From Lathyrus oleraceus (taxonomy: Eukaryota; Streptophyta; Magnoliopsida; Fabales; Fabaceae): DNA of 64,000 nt. The position numbers and the translations under genes were made by a program. Below the pieces are notes generated by a model that was not told the DNA's origin, made no database searches, and saw nothing but the letters and a program-made list of their open reading frames with translations. The stretch lies in NCBI RefSeq assembly GCF_024323335.1, contig NC_066581.1:443449816-443513815 (forward strand). Reading direction: 5' to 3'. This document shows, piece by piece, positions 32,343 to 44,511 of this stretch (position 1 is its first letter; each line of letters begins with the position of its first letter).

Positions 32343-32616
32343 CTGCATAATGATTTTGATATGAAAAGCTTTTTTTTTGAAAATCAAACAAGACAATCGT
32401 TAAGCAGATGAAAAGATTGCTTTTATTCTTGTTTTTTAAGGTTTTTTTGTGATCACCAATTTCATGCAAAAAGCGAAAAGGGAAAACAATTGGAAAAACA
32501 AATGTTTTAACATGAATTTATTTGAATGGAAATATCATTGCACAAAATGTTGCCAACAATGCCATCACTTCTCCTTTTGGCATGGGAGAAGGGTTTTTAA
32601 ACAAAGTGATTGTTAC
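32343..32616 (-). other. Candidate GT-AG intron of inner Ogre derivative
   Basis: Donor AGA|GTAACA at 32616 downward and acceptor ATTATGCAG|G ending at 32343, 274 bp. Splicing would replace the protease stop (GAGTAA) and join GA+G into a glutamate codon in frame with LxLKPIEH. Homologous to 44512-44703 in the outer Ogre. Ogre elements are known to carry an intron between protease and RT; these exact sites are my inference. Confidence 0.6.
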
Positions 32617-32850
32617 TCTGACTTATGAACAGCTGTAGGAACGCCCACAGTGACCCAATTGTGACAGACACCACCAGGGATGATGAAATTGTTCAAGTCC
32701 TTTGCGTCCTCTTCCAAGATAGCAGCATCCTCTTCTTTAGGTTGATCGTCAGGGATGAATCCTCCACTCTTGAACAGACCTTGCTCATTGCATGCCCCAG
32801 AACAGTAGCCAATGCCAGCCCGGGATTTAGTTAACCAGGAATAAATCCAT
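32617..32850 (-). pseudogene. Protease-tail remnant of inner Ogre derivative
   Basis: Minus strand matches 44290-44511 of the outer Ogre: SRVEDSS-type and CSRxxx text, then an acidic EED-rich stretch and IVPGGVC-type end before the candidate donor. Only the last ~75 codons of the gag-pro exon remain; the protease active site is gone. Confidence 0.7.
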
Positions 32851-33060
32851 CAACAGTACTTTGTCTGGCAAAAATCTCTCTGAATTCACAATTCTCTTGC
32901 TCAGGATGATCCATCAATCTGGCAGAGATGGCTCTGGTATAATACTGGCAAAGTGCGTCTTCAAAATAAATGAAGATCGCAGGGTCAGACCACAGGACGG
33001 GAGACCGGAACAGAACCTGCTGATGCAAATGATGCATGAAGTGTTTATGCATATGCTTGT
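32851..33060 (-). pseudogene. gag-start remnant of inner Ogre derivative
   Basis: Minus strand encodes IFIYFEDALCQYYTRA and MDHPEQENCEFRE, the counterpart of IYFEDKLTHRYNTRA and MDHLKQENRELKE at the start of gag in the outer Ogre (41145-41260). After about 25 codons of gag proper the sequence jumps to the protease tail. The frame is open upstream to 33052, which hints that translation could start before MDH. Confidence 0.75.
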
Positions 33061-33070
33061 TTTTATTTCA

Positions 33071-33220
33071 AAGGAACTCGAGGGTTTTATTTGCAAACTT
33101 TGAAATATTTAGCATTTTGATCATATATGAGAATATCTCATCAGATATATCAGGTGAAAAAATTTTCCCGGTTTTTTCATGTTTTGAAATTTTTTGCAAA
33201 TAAACTCCTTTGAGTTCCTT
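33071..33220 (-). repeat. Inverted repeat replacing ORF1
   Basis: Arms 33071-33097 (AAGGAACTCGAGG then TTTATTTGCAAA) and 33193-33220 (TTTGCAAATAAA then GAGTTCCTT) pair along ~24 of 27 positions around a 95 bp loop. It lies at the junction where the leader meets the gag-proximal sequence, with all of ORF1 missing. Confidence 0.7.
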
Positions 33221-34225
33221 GAAAATTTTCTTTTTTCTTTTGATATGGATGCAGATGAATGTATGAATGCATGGATGCAACAAACACACTCATGGATCAA
33301 GCAAAGCACGCCAAACAAAGGTCGTGGGAAAGCTCATTGTATCCCTAATATCAATCATCCATTTTGGTGGATTTAGGTTTTCACCTTATCGACACCCAAG
33401 TTCCATTGATATTAACGGTACATGAACCGGCTCAAACATCCTTAATATCAACCAGCCGCTTTGGTGGATTTTAGGTTTTACCCCTGATCCGGGATCCATT
33501 GATATTAACAATGTTTGAACGACTCAACCACGAATCATGGGTTTGTTGAGATTCACGAGCATGGAGTCTCGGTTAAGAACCACCCAAAGGGAGTGCACTA
33601 GGGTTTAAACCTGCCAAACATGTTCTATTAGAGGTTCCCATAATCATCGTTCCATCTCTCGAATATTGTCGGAGGAACGAATACTCGTATTCCAAGAATA
33701 TTCTCAAGAGAAACTCTTATGAGTGTAGTATCGCGTAACAATCGTATCAGAACTGACATCTGAACGATCTCCGCACTACGGTCCTAAAAATAGGCCAAGA
33801 TGGGTTTGGTAAACTAAGGTCCTTGGCTTCTGCGGCACATGATTGAAAGAATAATGCCTAACCACAAATAACTTGTGTGACATTATTAGTTCAACATGAC
33901 CTCCACCAAGTGAATGGTCTCGCAAGTCAACTGGCTAAGGAATACTCCACACCAGTCAACAAGACTATGCCATTCTCCTATCCTAGAGTGCACTCGAGTT
34001 CGGGTATAGAACTCATCTCACAAAGGAACACAGACAACCAGCCAGGCAGAATGAATAATGAATAAATGCAAACATTAATGCAAACAAAAAATGCAAACAA
34101 TAAATGCACATATATACAATGAATGCAATAAATAACAGCACAAAGCAACCAAAACCCTAATCCTAGAGAGCGCTAGGAGAGACTCGCTCAGGGAAGATGG
34201 ACCAGCATAGGTCAACTTCTCTATA
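33221..34225 (-). other. 5' leader of inner Ogre derivative
   Basis: 1 kb, no gene. Homologous to 19353-20220 of the outer Ogre, including the CGAGACTCCATGCTCGTGA block and two copies of TTGATATTAA-containing text with an adjacent TTTTGGTGGATT-type block (about 33340-33430 and 33440-33505). Retained in full although nearly all coding sequence was lost. Confidence 0.7.
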
Positions 34226-34243
34226 TCCCCAGCAGAGTCGCCA
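34226..34243 (-). other. Primer binding site, tRNA-Arg type (inner Ogre)
   Basis: Minus strand TGGCGACTCTGCTGGGGA, two bases from the 5' LTR (34246). It fixes the orientation of the element. Confidence 0.9.
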
Positions 34244-34245
34244 GC

Positions 34246-37200
34246 TGTCGCATCACGCGAAAAACCGGCGGGAAAAGAAAGAAACAACAGAGCCGCCACC
34301 ATGCGTTATTTATCCCAAAAGAGGGAAAGGAAACGCTCGAAGTAAACCTAGGAAAGAACATGGTCTCGCGACCAAAGAGGATGGGTTCGGGAGTCGGTTA
34401 TGCGAAGGGAAGGTATTAGGCCCCCTACGCATCCGTAGTACTCTACGGGATCCACGCACAAAAGGAAGGATAAATGGTTGCTAAAACACTGCTCAAACTC
34501 ACACACACTGGCTGAAAGAGACAAAAGAGACTGACTCGGCAGGATATCGAATCCTGGGCCTACTTAGTCTATCAGGCATAGACATCAGAGTCGAAGTAGT
34601 TCGGATTGGGGAAACGACACATGCTCGCTAGGATATCGTATCCTATGCATACGTATCTTCTCGGACGAGAGAAGAATCAGAGCATTCGTAGCTCGGCTGA
34701 CACGCACACAAACAAACAAAGGCAAAGGCAAACATGGAGCCCGAATGCCAATCACTGGACTTACATCAGCATCCGAACCAAAACGCACACAAAGAGGCAA
34801 ACGTGGAGCCCAAATGCCAATCACTGGACTTACATTGACATCCGAACCTAAACACACACAGGAAACCAACTGCCAATCGCTGGACTTATGTCGGACTCCA
34901 ACCAGAACACACACAAGGGTGGTTAAGACACAAAGGGTTGGAAAAGAAAAAGGGCGCCCGGAGAGATCAGCTCAATCTCCTGCCTACATACTTCATCTGG
35001 TATGAAGATCAGGGCGATGTAGTTCCCTTACGCAGGGACAAGGATCTAGCCTAACCAGATAACAGAGGGAGACACAACTCTAGGGAGACTACGACTCGAG
35101 CCTAGATGTTGTCATGCAAAGTCGACCCTAAGTTAAGGTTTCTAGCTAAATGGCACAAGGGCCAACCTATCCTAGACAAGGCTTGCACAGGAAGCAAGGG
35201 TCTCGATTGCAACTAGGGCAAGAGAAAGGGGAGGTCTCGATCGCAACGAGGGCGAGAGAAAAGAAAGATCTCAATCACACAGGGGTGAGAGAAAAGAGTT
35301 AGTGTTAGTGGTTAGTCAAACTCGGCAAGACATCGCGTCTCGTGCCTACGTATCTCATCTGAACATGAGAATCAGAGTTGCCGTAGTTCGGCTAAACAAC
35401 TCTAAGCATGGCTCACACAGGGAGTAAGCCACACAGACTTGACTTGCACAGGAAGCAAGTCAAGCACAACCTACCTTGCACAAGGGCAAGTCTAAACTAC
35501 ACCTAAAGAGGCAAAGCAAACAGGCAATCACAGGAAGCACACTCTATATGCATACAAGAGGCTCACACAAGGGTTAGGCACTAGGGCCAACTGGAATAGG
35601 GTAAGTGTGCTCTTAACCTTGCCATTGAGAGGCTAAGGTGAAGCAGATGAAAGAATGAAGTGAGGATGAGACCTCACAGCTCTTATCCCTGGCCAGGGGG
35701 AGCTAATAGACAAATGAGCATGGGTCCAGAAAGTGGGAACCCTTCTATACTCGAAGACTCTGACACTGTACACTTTGTACAAGATCTTGGGTTTGTATCC
35801 CAATGCATCAACACACAGCAGTGTGAGCAGAGGGATGACACAACAAGAGTAGTGGGGGATAGATTGCATATCCCTACCTTCCACCAATTGCCTTTTTTGA
35901 AGGACTTTCAATGTGTACAGGGACAAGATTTAAACATACACAAACATTGCCTCTTAAGGAGGACTTCAGACAGTTTGCCCGGCCAAGTAACAGACCGGGT
36001 CTCCAGACTACATGAAGTAAAAGAGATTATACCTCAAGCAAGTTGCTAAAAAGCAAAGCAAATCAAGTTCAGAGAACTTAAGCAACTAAAGTACCTGAAA
36101 AAAGTCAAAACAATCAGCAAACAGTTCAAAAGTTTAAATCAAAAGGAATTGGTAAACAGTCAACACAGATGGTCAACTGTGCAAGGCACAAGACTCAAAC
36201 ACATGAGTCAAACCTACAAAACAAAAGTTAGCATGTGATAAACAATCAAGTTCAAACAAGTTTGAATGATCTTTGAGGCATTGGTGCTTAACCTGAAACA
36301 GGAACTCAATTGTAAGCTCAAAAGACCACTAGGACTAGCCTAGGGTCAAGGATGAAAGAAAAAAGTTAAAACAGCAAAGAAAAGTCAACCAAAGTCAAGG
36401 TCAAACATTTAAGAATCAATCTCAATTGGTCTCACATTCAAATCATGCATTATTATCATTTCATGAACATTTGAAGTCAAAGTAAGGCAAATGCAAGCTC
36501 AAAGAAGTCAACAGAATGACTTGCATCAAAAGTCAACTCAAACAATTTCAAAAATCATCAAATAAATCACACTCAATCCTAACATCTAGCATGGTAAGCA
36601 TGTCAAATTTCATGGCATTTGGATGAGAGGAAAGCAGTCAATGAAAATCATGAAGTCAACATAATTTCAAGTAAGCACAATGAAAGTCAACAAACATGGG
36701 TCAACTTCAAAAAATCAAATCAAATTGAAAACAGATGAGAAATGAATGAGATTAACACCAATGCAAAGCTCAAGATGTCTAGTTATCACATATGAAATTT
36801 CATGATCATACAATATGGTATGAGAATTTCCCAAATGATTTGGCAACATGTAGCACAAAAAGTCAACCATTGACTAGGCAGGGAAGAAAAATCACAATCA
36901 AATGGAAAACAGCACAATCAATTCCAGGAGAAATCACACATGAACTAGACATGTAAGGGAGGGATCATGCAAAATTTGGGGTCATTTGGATGCAAGGAAG
37001 CATGTTAACAAAAATTGGGAAAATGCACATTCATGGTGTGACACCAAATGTAACACCTAACTTCAAAAAATCAAAGCTCACACACCACATATGATAAATG
37101 CACAAACTTTATATCAAAATGAAGGTGAATGTGTCTAGTTTCACCACGAAAAATTTCAAAACCAAAGGATGCAACATGAGTATTTCACAATTGAAATGGC

Positions 37201-39791
37201 AAGAGGTATCATTTTTGGTCACATAACACAAACCCTAGAGCCAATTAATATCCAATGATCAGAAAGAATATTAAAAATAATGATAAAAAACTAGACATTT
37301 TCATGATCAAGATGCAAAAATTCCCACAATTTTTGGAGTTGAAATGAATTAAATATGAATTATGGAAGTTGAGTGAATAAATGGGATAACATGAACAAAA
37401 AGGATGAATCAAATGGTCAAAGTAATTGACTGCATGGCAATTTTGTAATATAGCGCACCACTAACCAAAACGCCTGCGTTTCAAGTGGCCAAACGAAATA
37501 ACCTCGTTGGTTGGCTTTCAATAGAACAGTATACATGTAGGGCAAACAACAACAGCAGCCAATCGAAGCTCATCTTTCTGGGCAACATTCATGTTCATAC
37601 AACCTAGGGTTTGGCTAAACAGCATGCAATTCATCATCTTCAACATCATAACACGAATTTCAAAAGCAATAATTCACAACCAACATGGCAAATAAAAACT
37701 CATGCAGACATCAGCTAGCCACAAACACACCTAATTTCATGCAAATTCTGGGCAGATTCAAAGGCATGAGCAACAGGGTATTATCACCTTTATCAAAATC
37801 GACCAAGAACAAATTCCCCAGAAAACGATAACAAGCATATCAAAAGCTTTAGCAAAACAAACACAAACATAATATAACATCCATTACCATCAATCCAAGC
37901 TCACATGGAAGAATCAGACAGAAAATCATTTGAACACCAATCTTCAAAATCAAAATACTCACTCCATACTTAACCATTTTCAACAATCTAAGGCTCTTTG
38001 GACTCAGCAAGATGTAATCTATTTAAAACATGGCACGAATAGGAGAAAAAGGAAGGTCGAATTCTTACTTGGTAGTGAAGAAAATCGAGCAACAGTGGTT
38101 GTTTGAAGGTTTTAAGCTCAAACAGATGTTCTCTTGGCCTTGCAATGATGGAGGATGAAGTATGTTAGCTCAGCAACTCTTGAGAACTTCCAAAACTCGA
38201 CTTGCCATTAAAGGTCCTTGAAGAAAACAGAGCACGATCCTCACTTCCAGTTGGTATTTGCTAGTTCAAAAAGTTTCCAAATGGTGGTCAGAACATGGAG
38301 GAAGCAAGAATGCTCGAGGGTCTTTGGAGCTTTCGGTAGAAAAATGTAAATGTGCAAAAATGCAAGAATGAGAGAGTGAGGATTTCTGGCTCGATGGAGG
38401 CTGTGTCTAGGGTTGCTTTGTGCTGAAATGAAGCTTATGTACTTCTGTTTAGCATTGTTAATCCATGTGCTAAGTTGGTTTAGTTTAAAATGAATCATTT
38501 GCCATTTTGCTAATTTGCACATAAGTGGATATGGAGGGTGTATGGCTGCACGAATGGGCTTGGAAATAGGCTGCAAACAGACCTCATATTTGCTGTTTGT
38601 CATCTGTTCATGAATTGCTAACCTTGTTTTACTTGTTTCACACCATTTGCAAGAATTGCCAGGTTTGCATTTTTGGCCAAAATGATGGTATGGTAGTGGT
38701 ATGTGCATGAGTTAGGGCTTGGAACAAGTTTCAAATGTCATTCTAAACATTTCCCAATTGGCCAATTGTGTCAAAAGTGTTTAAATCAAAAAGTCAAACT
38801 TGAGTCAAACTTGATTTTTAAATGAAATAGGTCAAAAAATGTCATTTTGATTGGCAAGGTTTTGGGGCATGAAACTTATATTTTTGGAAAGAGTAGGAAA
38901 AATGTGGTTTGTAGGAAAAAACCCCACCAAATTTGGCCAAAGGAATCATGAGATATGGCCATTTGAAGTTCAAGATTTTGTGAAAATGATTTGATCATAT
39001 CTTGCAAACCATTCATGGGAATTGAGACTTCTTGGACTTTTTGAAAATGGGAGAACAATATCTTCAACTTTCATGTTGGGCAAAAATTCTTTTGAAGCTT
39101 GTATCATGATGCAAGCTGAGGATCAAGAAGTTTCCATTTTTGGCAGTTAAAATTACAGGTCCAGTTTCTATTTTGGGAAATTTTCTGATTGGCTTCAAAT
39201 TCTTCAATGATGTTGATTGCCATGACACATGAGGTCTATTAGGACATGAATAAGCTCTCTCAAACCATTTCCATCCATCAAATCCACAAAATCAACCACA
39301 GTTGACCAACTTTGACTTTCTAGGGTTTCTGACTGTCTATGCACTGACTGATGAATTCCAAACCCTAATTCCTTGAGACCTTGACTTCAAATGATGTCCC
39401 AAGTTGTATGAACTCTTGATTATTGACCATGGTGCCCAAATTCCACAAGAATGGCCACCATTCACTGCTTTGACTGATTGTTGACTTTCTAGGGTTTTTG
39501 CCTGGCTATGCATTGACTGATGACCTCTGAGCCTTCAACCCTTGACTTGAACACTTCAAATGGACCCCCAAGACATGTGAGCATGATGGAAAAACCCTAA
39601 GGCCTTGGCTCCTTGAGAATTGTGCTTGCTTGCTTGGTTGACTGATCTTCTGATCAATTTGACCTAATATCTTGCTTGCTTGCTCTTGAGGCAACTGGGG
39701 ACAATGCAAATGCTATGCAATGTATCATGATATGCTATGACCTAATATGAGATGATATGTACAATGATAGGTGCAAATTTGAGGTGCTACA
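34246..39791 (-). repeat. 5' LTR of inner Ogre derivative (right copy)
   Basis: 5546 bp, same length as 20622-26167. Visible substitutions include 34301 (G/A), 35028, 35360, 35517, 37446 and 39654; no indels seen. Contains the same U5 hairpin modules (34536-35392). As the 5' LTR it drives transcription leftward. Confidence 0.96.
38019..38028 (-). promoter_or_regulatory. Possible TATA element in inner Ogre 5' LTR
   Basis: Minus strand TTTTAAATAG, about 1.77 kb from the LTR start, a position comparable with the TATAAATAG of the outer Ogre LTR. Weak match; no experimental support in the sequence. Confidence 0.35.
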
Positions 39792-39796
39792 CTCAT

Positions 39797-40858
39797 ATGA
39801 CTACCAAAGGTGGAATTCAAGGTCTCCCATATGATTTCCTCATTGCTCAAGCTACTCTATTTGGGAAGGCCATGAGTGAGGACGCCTTTGAAGCCATATT
39901 TGTACTTCTCGTCTATGGGCTAGTGTTATTCCCCAACATCAACAACTTTATGGATGTGAATGCTATTAGGATTTTCTCTACTCTTAATCCCGTTCCTACT
40001 CTGTTGGGTGACACTTATTTCTCTTTGCATATGAGGAATGCAAAGGGTGGTGGTACCATTGTGTGCTGCTTGCCTCTGTTGTACAAGTGGTTTATTTTGC
40101 ACTTGCCATAGACGCTCGCCTTTAAGGAGAACAAAGGATGTCTACGGTGGTCCACGAGACTTATGTCTCTCACTAATGATGACATCTTTTGGTATAACCG
40201 TGTATATGATGGTGTGAAGATTACTGACTCTTGCGGTGAATTCTCCAATGTGCCTATTCTTGGTACATGTGGTGGGATTAACTACAACCCTACTTTGGCT
40301 CGTCGTCAGCTTGGGTTCCCCTTAAAGGATAAACCTAATAACATTTTGTTAGAAGGTCTGTTCTTTCAAGAGGGTAAAAATCCCCAAAACTTGAAGGGAG
40401 GGATGGTCCGCACTTGGCGCAAGATTCATAGGAAGGGAAGGAAAGAGCTTGGTCCGAAGAATTGTATTGCTTTGGTACCCTACACCTCGTGGGTGAGGAA
40501 GAGAGCTTTTGAGTACCGCATGCCCTATGATTACCCGAGACCTACACCTATGGTTATGGTTGGGCCTTCAACCCTCCCTGACCAAGGAGTAGAGGAGTTG
40601 AGAGATGAAGACCGTTCGCGTGCTTGGCTCCGTGAGCGAGAAGAGCTACTTCAGCAACTTAGAGATAAGGATGCTTTGATAGATTTTCTGGAGCATCAGG
40701 TTATCGACGAGCCTGATGATATGGTGACTTCTCTTCTTCCTCAGTCATCCTGATTTTGGAAGAGGAAGTAAGATCGACTCGCCATGGAGAAGGCAGATAT
40801 GGAGGCAGCCTATGAGAGAGAGGTGAAGAGGCTTCGTGCAGCTTATCTTCCGGTCTAG
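39797..40858 (+). pseudogene. Ogre ORF1, C-terminal part
   Basis: Resumes in frame with MTTKGGIQGLPYDFLIAQA, followed by NINNFMDVNAIRIF, HMRNAKGGGTIVCCLPLLYKWF, DSCGEFSNVPILGT and a C-terminal coiled-coil-like, E/R-rich segment (LREREELLQQLRDKDALIDFLEHQ). Total ORF1 would be about 475 codons. In-frame stops at 40109-40111 (TAG), 40751-40753 (TGA) and shortly after break it; the natural end is probably TAG 40856-40858. Function unknown; the family is confined to Ogre-like elements as far as I know. Confidence 0.85.
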
Positions 40859-41213
40859 AGAGCCTTGGACGATTGTTTCTAGGTTTCCATAGGATGTTCA
40901 TTTTTCTTCTCTCTTGTATTGTATTTGGTTACCAAGACTGTACTTCTTTGGTGTAAATTTTTTTTCCAGATATTATTGATATGAATATTCCATTATATGT
41001 CTAAAATTGATTAATATTTCCAAATATTTGCAAATAGAACTCTAAAAGTTCCTCTAATAAAAATAAATCATATGCACAAGCATTGCATGCATCATATGCA
41101 TAAGCAGGTTTTGTTCAGGGCTTCTTGATCAGTGGTCTAACTCTGTGTTCTTCATTTATTTTGAAGACAAGCTGACGCATCGGTACAACACCAGAGCAAA
41201 CTCTTCAAAGCTA
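40859..41213 (+). other. Spacer between ORF1 and gag
   Basis: 355 bp, AT-rich, no independent gene. From about 41086 the text (ATGCACAAGCATTGC, then IYFEDKLTHRYNTRA-coding) is conserved in the inner Ogre, so gag translation or its leader may begin here rather than at 41214. Confidence 0.55.
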
Positions 41214-43513
41214 ATGGATCACCTCAAACAAGAAAATAGAGAACTCAAGGAGGAAGTGGCAAGATTTACTTCCTCGATGGAGTCATTCTTGGTCGCCCAA
41301 AGCCAGTCTTCTCCAACGCCCTCAACTCCTTCCCAGAGGATGGTCATTTCAGAGGTAGCTTCCTCTACCATGCTTGCTGCTAGTGCTCATTTTGCTCCAT
41401 CTGCTATGCCAGTCGGGTTTCCCTGGGGGATGCCCGCTAATTTTGTTCCAGAGGGTCTCGCCCCTACATTTTCTTCTCTGCCGGCATCTAGCCCGGTCCT
41501 TGCTGTGCCACCTGCAATTATGCATACTTTGCCGAGAGTTGATGACACCATTTATCACTCTGAGCCGTCTGAGGGCCCAGATGTGTACGAGAAAATGGAT
41601 ACTATGAATGACCAATTCCTTGAGTTGCACAAGGAACTGAAAATTCTCAGAGGGAAGGACCTCTTCGGTAAATCTGCTGCTGAGTTGTGCCTCATGCCAA
41701 ATGTCAAGATTCCCATCAAATTCAAAGTACCTGACTTTGAAAAGTACAAGGGAAACACTTTCCCTCTCAACCATCTTGTGATGTACGCACGCAAGATGTC
41801 AACTCAGACCGACAACGATCGACTCCTGATCCACTACTTCCAGGACAGCCTATCCGGTGCCGCATTGAGATGGTACATGGGTCTGGATAGTGCGAACATC
41901 CGCTCCTTCAACGACCTTAGAGAAGATTTCGTCAAGCAGTACAAGTACAACGTTGATATGGCTCCCGATAGGGACCAACTGAGGGCTATGTCCCAGAAGG
42001 AGAAGGAAACATTTAGGAGTACGCCCAAAGGTGGCGTGAATTGGCTGCACAGATTGTGCCCTTGCTCGAAGAGAAAGAAATGACGAAGTTCTTCTTAATA
42101 ACTTTAAGCTCTTTCTACTACGAGCGGATGATCGCTAGTGCTCCCTCTGACTTCACCGAGATGGTGAACATAGGGATGCAACTAGAGGAAGGAGTTCGAG
42201 AAGGACGTCTGACCCGGGATGAAGGCTCTTCTACCAAACCTTATGGGGTGTTTGCCAAGAAGAAAGATGGAGAGGCACATGCCGTGTCCTCCCATATTAA
42301 ACAAAGAAGACCCTCTGTGAAGAGGAAGACTGTGCGTCCCGCCAGTAACCAGCACCAGGTGGCCCATATAGAGCCTGCATTTAGGGGAAATCAACATTAG
42401 CAGCATCAGAACCTGCAACAACAACATCAACAACAATAACAACATCGTCCGCAACAGCAGGCCTACCAACCTCGAAACAACAACAATACTAGCACTAGCT
42501 ATGATAGGAAGAGGGTCACTTTTGATTTGATTCCCATGACTTATGAAGAGCTATATCCTTCATTGATTGAAAGGAAGCTGATCACTCCACGTGACCCACC
42601 TGCTATACCAACCAACCCTCAGTGGTGGTACAAGCCCGAGCTTCACTGTGTTTATCATTCTGGTGCTCCCAGACATGATATGGAGAACTGTTATCCTCTC
42701 AAGACCAAGGTTCAAGACCTTGTTAGAAGTGGTATTTTGTTTTTTGAGGACGTAGGTCCTAATGTTAAGAAAAACCCATTGCCCGAGCATGGGAAGGCTG
42801 CAGTTAACATGATTCAGGGTTGTCCTGGCAAGTACAAGGTCCGGTATGTTAGCCATATCAGACAATCTTTGGTCGACATGCATAGACTGTTATATGGATA
42901 AAGTCACTATGAGCATGACCATGACAGCTGCCGTTTATGCACTATCAATGAGAGAGGATGTCGCCAAGTCAGGAAAGATATCCAAGAGATGCTGGATCAA
43001 GGTGTGATAGAGATACTTCAGAATCGTGAGGAGGATGAAGTTAATGTTATATCCCCTGTATTCAGACTGCCCGAACCTGTTGTCGTCAGATATGATGGCA
43101 GCAAGAAGGTCTCTCCTACTCTCGTTATCAAGCCAGCTGGCCTTGTGCCTTACTCTTCAGACAGAGCTGTTCCCTACAGATATAACGCGGTTGCATTAGA
43201 AGATGGGAAGGAGGTGCCTTTGCCCTCCACTTCTGTTACAAGTATTTTTGATGTCAGTGGTTTGACCCACAGTGGTCATGTATTCTCTGCGCCGCAGAAA
43301 CCCCAGGTTGACATTAGAAGAACTGATGTTGTTGATAATTCTGCCACCCCTGTGGGGACTTCTTCTTCTTCTCCGAATCCGGCACTTGCTGTTGACAAAC
43401 CTGTCGTTGTTGTTAGAGCTCCTGTCCTTGTTGGCCAGAATGGCATGTTGAAAGAGGACTGTGATGAGATGTTGAGGCTCATCAAAAGGAGTGAGTATAA
43501 TGTTGTAGATTAG
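41214..43513 (+). pseudogene. gag of outer Ogre
   Basis: Starts MDHLKQENRELKEEVARF (coiled coil), then a proline/alanine-rich linker, the retrotransposon gag core (KVPDFEKYKGNTFPLNHLVMYARKM, LRWYMGLD, FVKQYKYNVDMAPDRDQL), a glutamine/asparagine-rich stretch and a zinc-knuckle-like CVYHSGAPRHDMENC (near 42648). A one-base shift near 42020 and stops at 42398 (TAG), 42437 (TAA), 42899 (TAA) and 43511 (TAG) break it; all later segments stay in one frame. Most stops are one C-to-T change from glutamine codons. Gag would bind the genomic RNA. Confidence 0.85.
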
Positions 43514-44511
43514 TTGCTTCAAACTCCATCAAAGATATCTGTTTTGTCTTTGTTGATGAACTCCAAGCCACACCGTGAAGCTTTGCAAAGGGTGCTGGAC
43601 GTGGCATACGTAGATCACGATGTCACAATAGAACAGTTTGATAGCATTGTTGCAAACATTACTGCTTGTAACAACCTGAGCTTTTGCGATGCCGATCTTC
43701 CCGAGGAGGGAAAAGACCATAATTTGGCTCTACACATTTCAATGAACTGCAAGGACGATGCCTTGTCTAATGTGCTGGTAGACACAGGATCATCGCTAAA
43801 TGTGTTGCCAAAATCCACTTTGGCGAAAGTTTCATACCAGGGGCCTCCCATGAGGCAGGGTGGAGTGGTTGTGAAGGCTTTTGATAGATCCAGGAAAACT
43901 GTGATTGGCGAGGTTGAGCTCCCAATCAAGATAGGACCTAGTGATTTCCATATCACTTTTCAGGTCATGGATATCCACCCATCATATAGTTGTTTGCTAG
44001 GCAAACCATGGATTCACGAGGCAGGCGTTGTGACATCCACCCTGCACCAAAAGTTAAAGTTCGTTAAGAATAAGAAGTTGGTGGTGGTAGGGGGAGAGAA
44101 GGCTCTCTTGGTAAGCCATTTGTCCTCCTTTTCTTACGTAGATGTCGAGGATGAGGTTGGGACTCCGTTCCAAGCCTTATCTATTGTTGAGCCGTTAAAG
44201 AAAGGAACTTCTTCATTTGCGTCCTACAATGATGCGAAGTTGGCCATTGAGCATGGCGCAACTACTGGTTTAGGACAAATGATCAAGCTGTAAGACAATA
44301 AATCTCGGGCTGGCATAAGGTACTCTTCAGGCACTTTCAATGAGTGTGGTTTGTTCCAGAGTGGTGGTTTCATCCACACGATCGAAGACCAAGAGGCTGC
44401 TGCTGTAATGGAAGATGATGCAGAGGAAGATTCTGGTAACTTTGTCATCCTTGGAGGAGTCTGCAATAATGGGGTCGCTGTTGATGTTCCAACAATTGTC
44501 CATAAGTCCAC
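43514..44511 (+). pseudogene. Aspartic protease and end of gag-pro exon, outer Ogre
   Basis: Same frame as the last gag segment. Retropepsin core with D-T-G in VLVDTGSSLNVLPKS (43775-43815), FQVMDIHPSYSCLLGKPWIH and SFSYVDVEDEV. A TAA at 44291-44293 interrupts it, after which the frame continues through an acidic tail to a stop overlapping the candidate splice donor at 44512. Related to 1719-2387 of the first element. Confidence 0.85.

Larger units (their letters stand above)
20622..39791 (-). mobile_element. Inner Ogre derivative, 19.17 kb, non-autonomous, recently inserted
   Basis: Two LTRs of exactly 5546 bp, a perfect primer site on the minus strand beside the right LTR, a purine tract beside the left LTR and a perfect CTCAT duplication define an intact insertion in reverse orientation. 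In sense order the 8.08 kb interior holds: leader, gag start, protease tail, intron, RT start, integrase tail, and a 5.5 kb 3' UTR. ORF1, most of gag, RT, RNase H and the integrase core are deleted. I count about 21 substitutions and no indels between LTRs (about 0.4%), so it moved recently and must have been supplied with proteins in trans. Confidence 0.93.

Noticed and set aside
32061..32411. 116-codon plus-strand ORF with repeated Asp-Phe and Leu-Ile text
   Set aside because: It is the antisense of the A-rich simple repeat in the RT-exon remnant.
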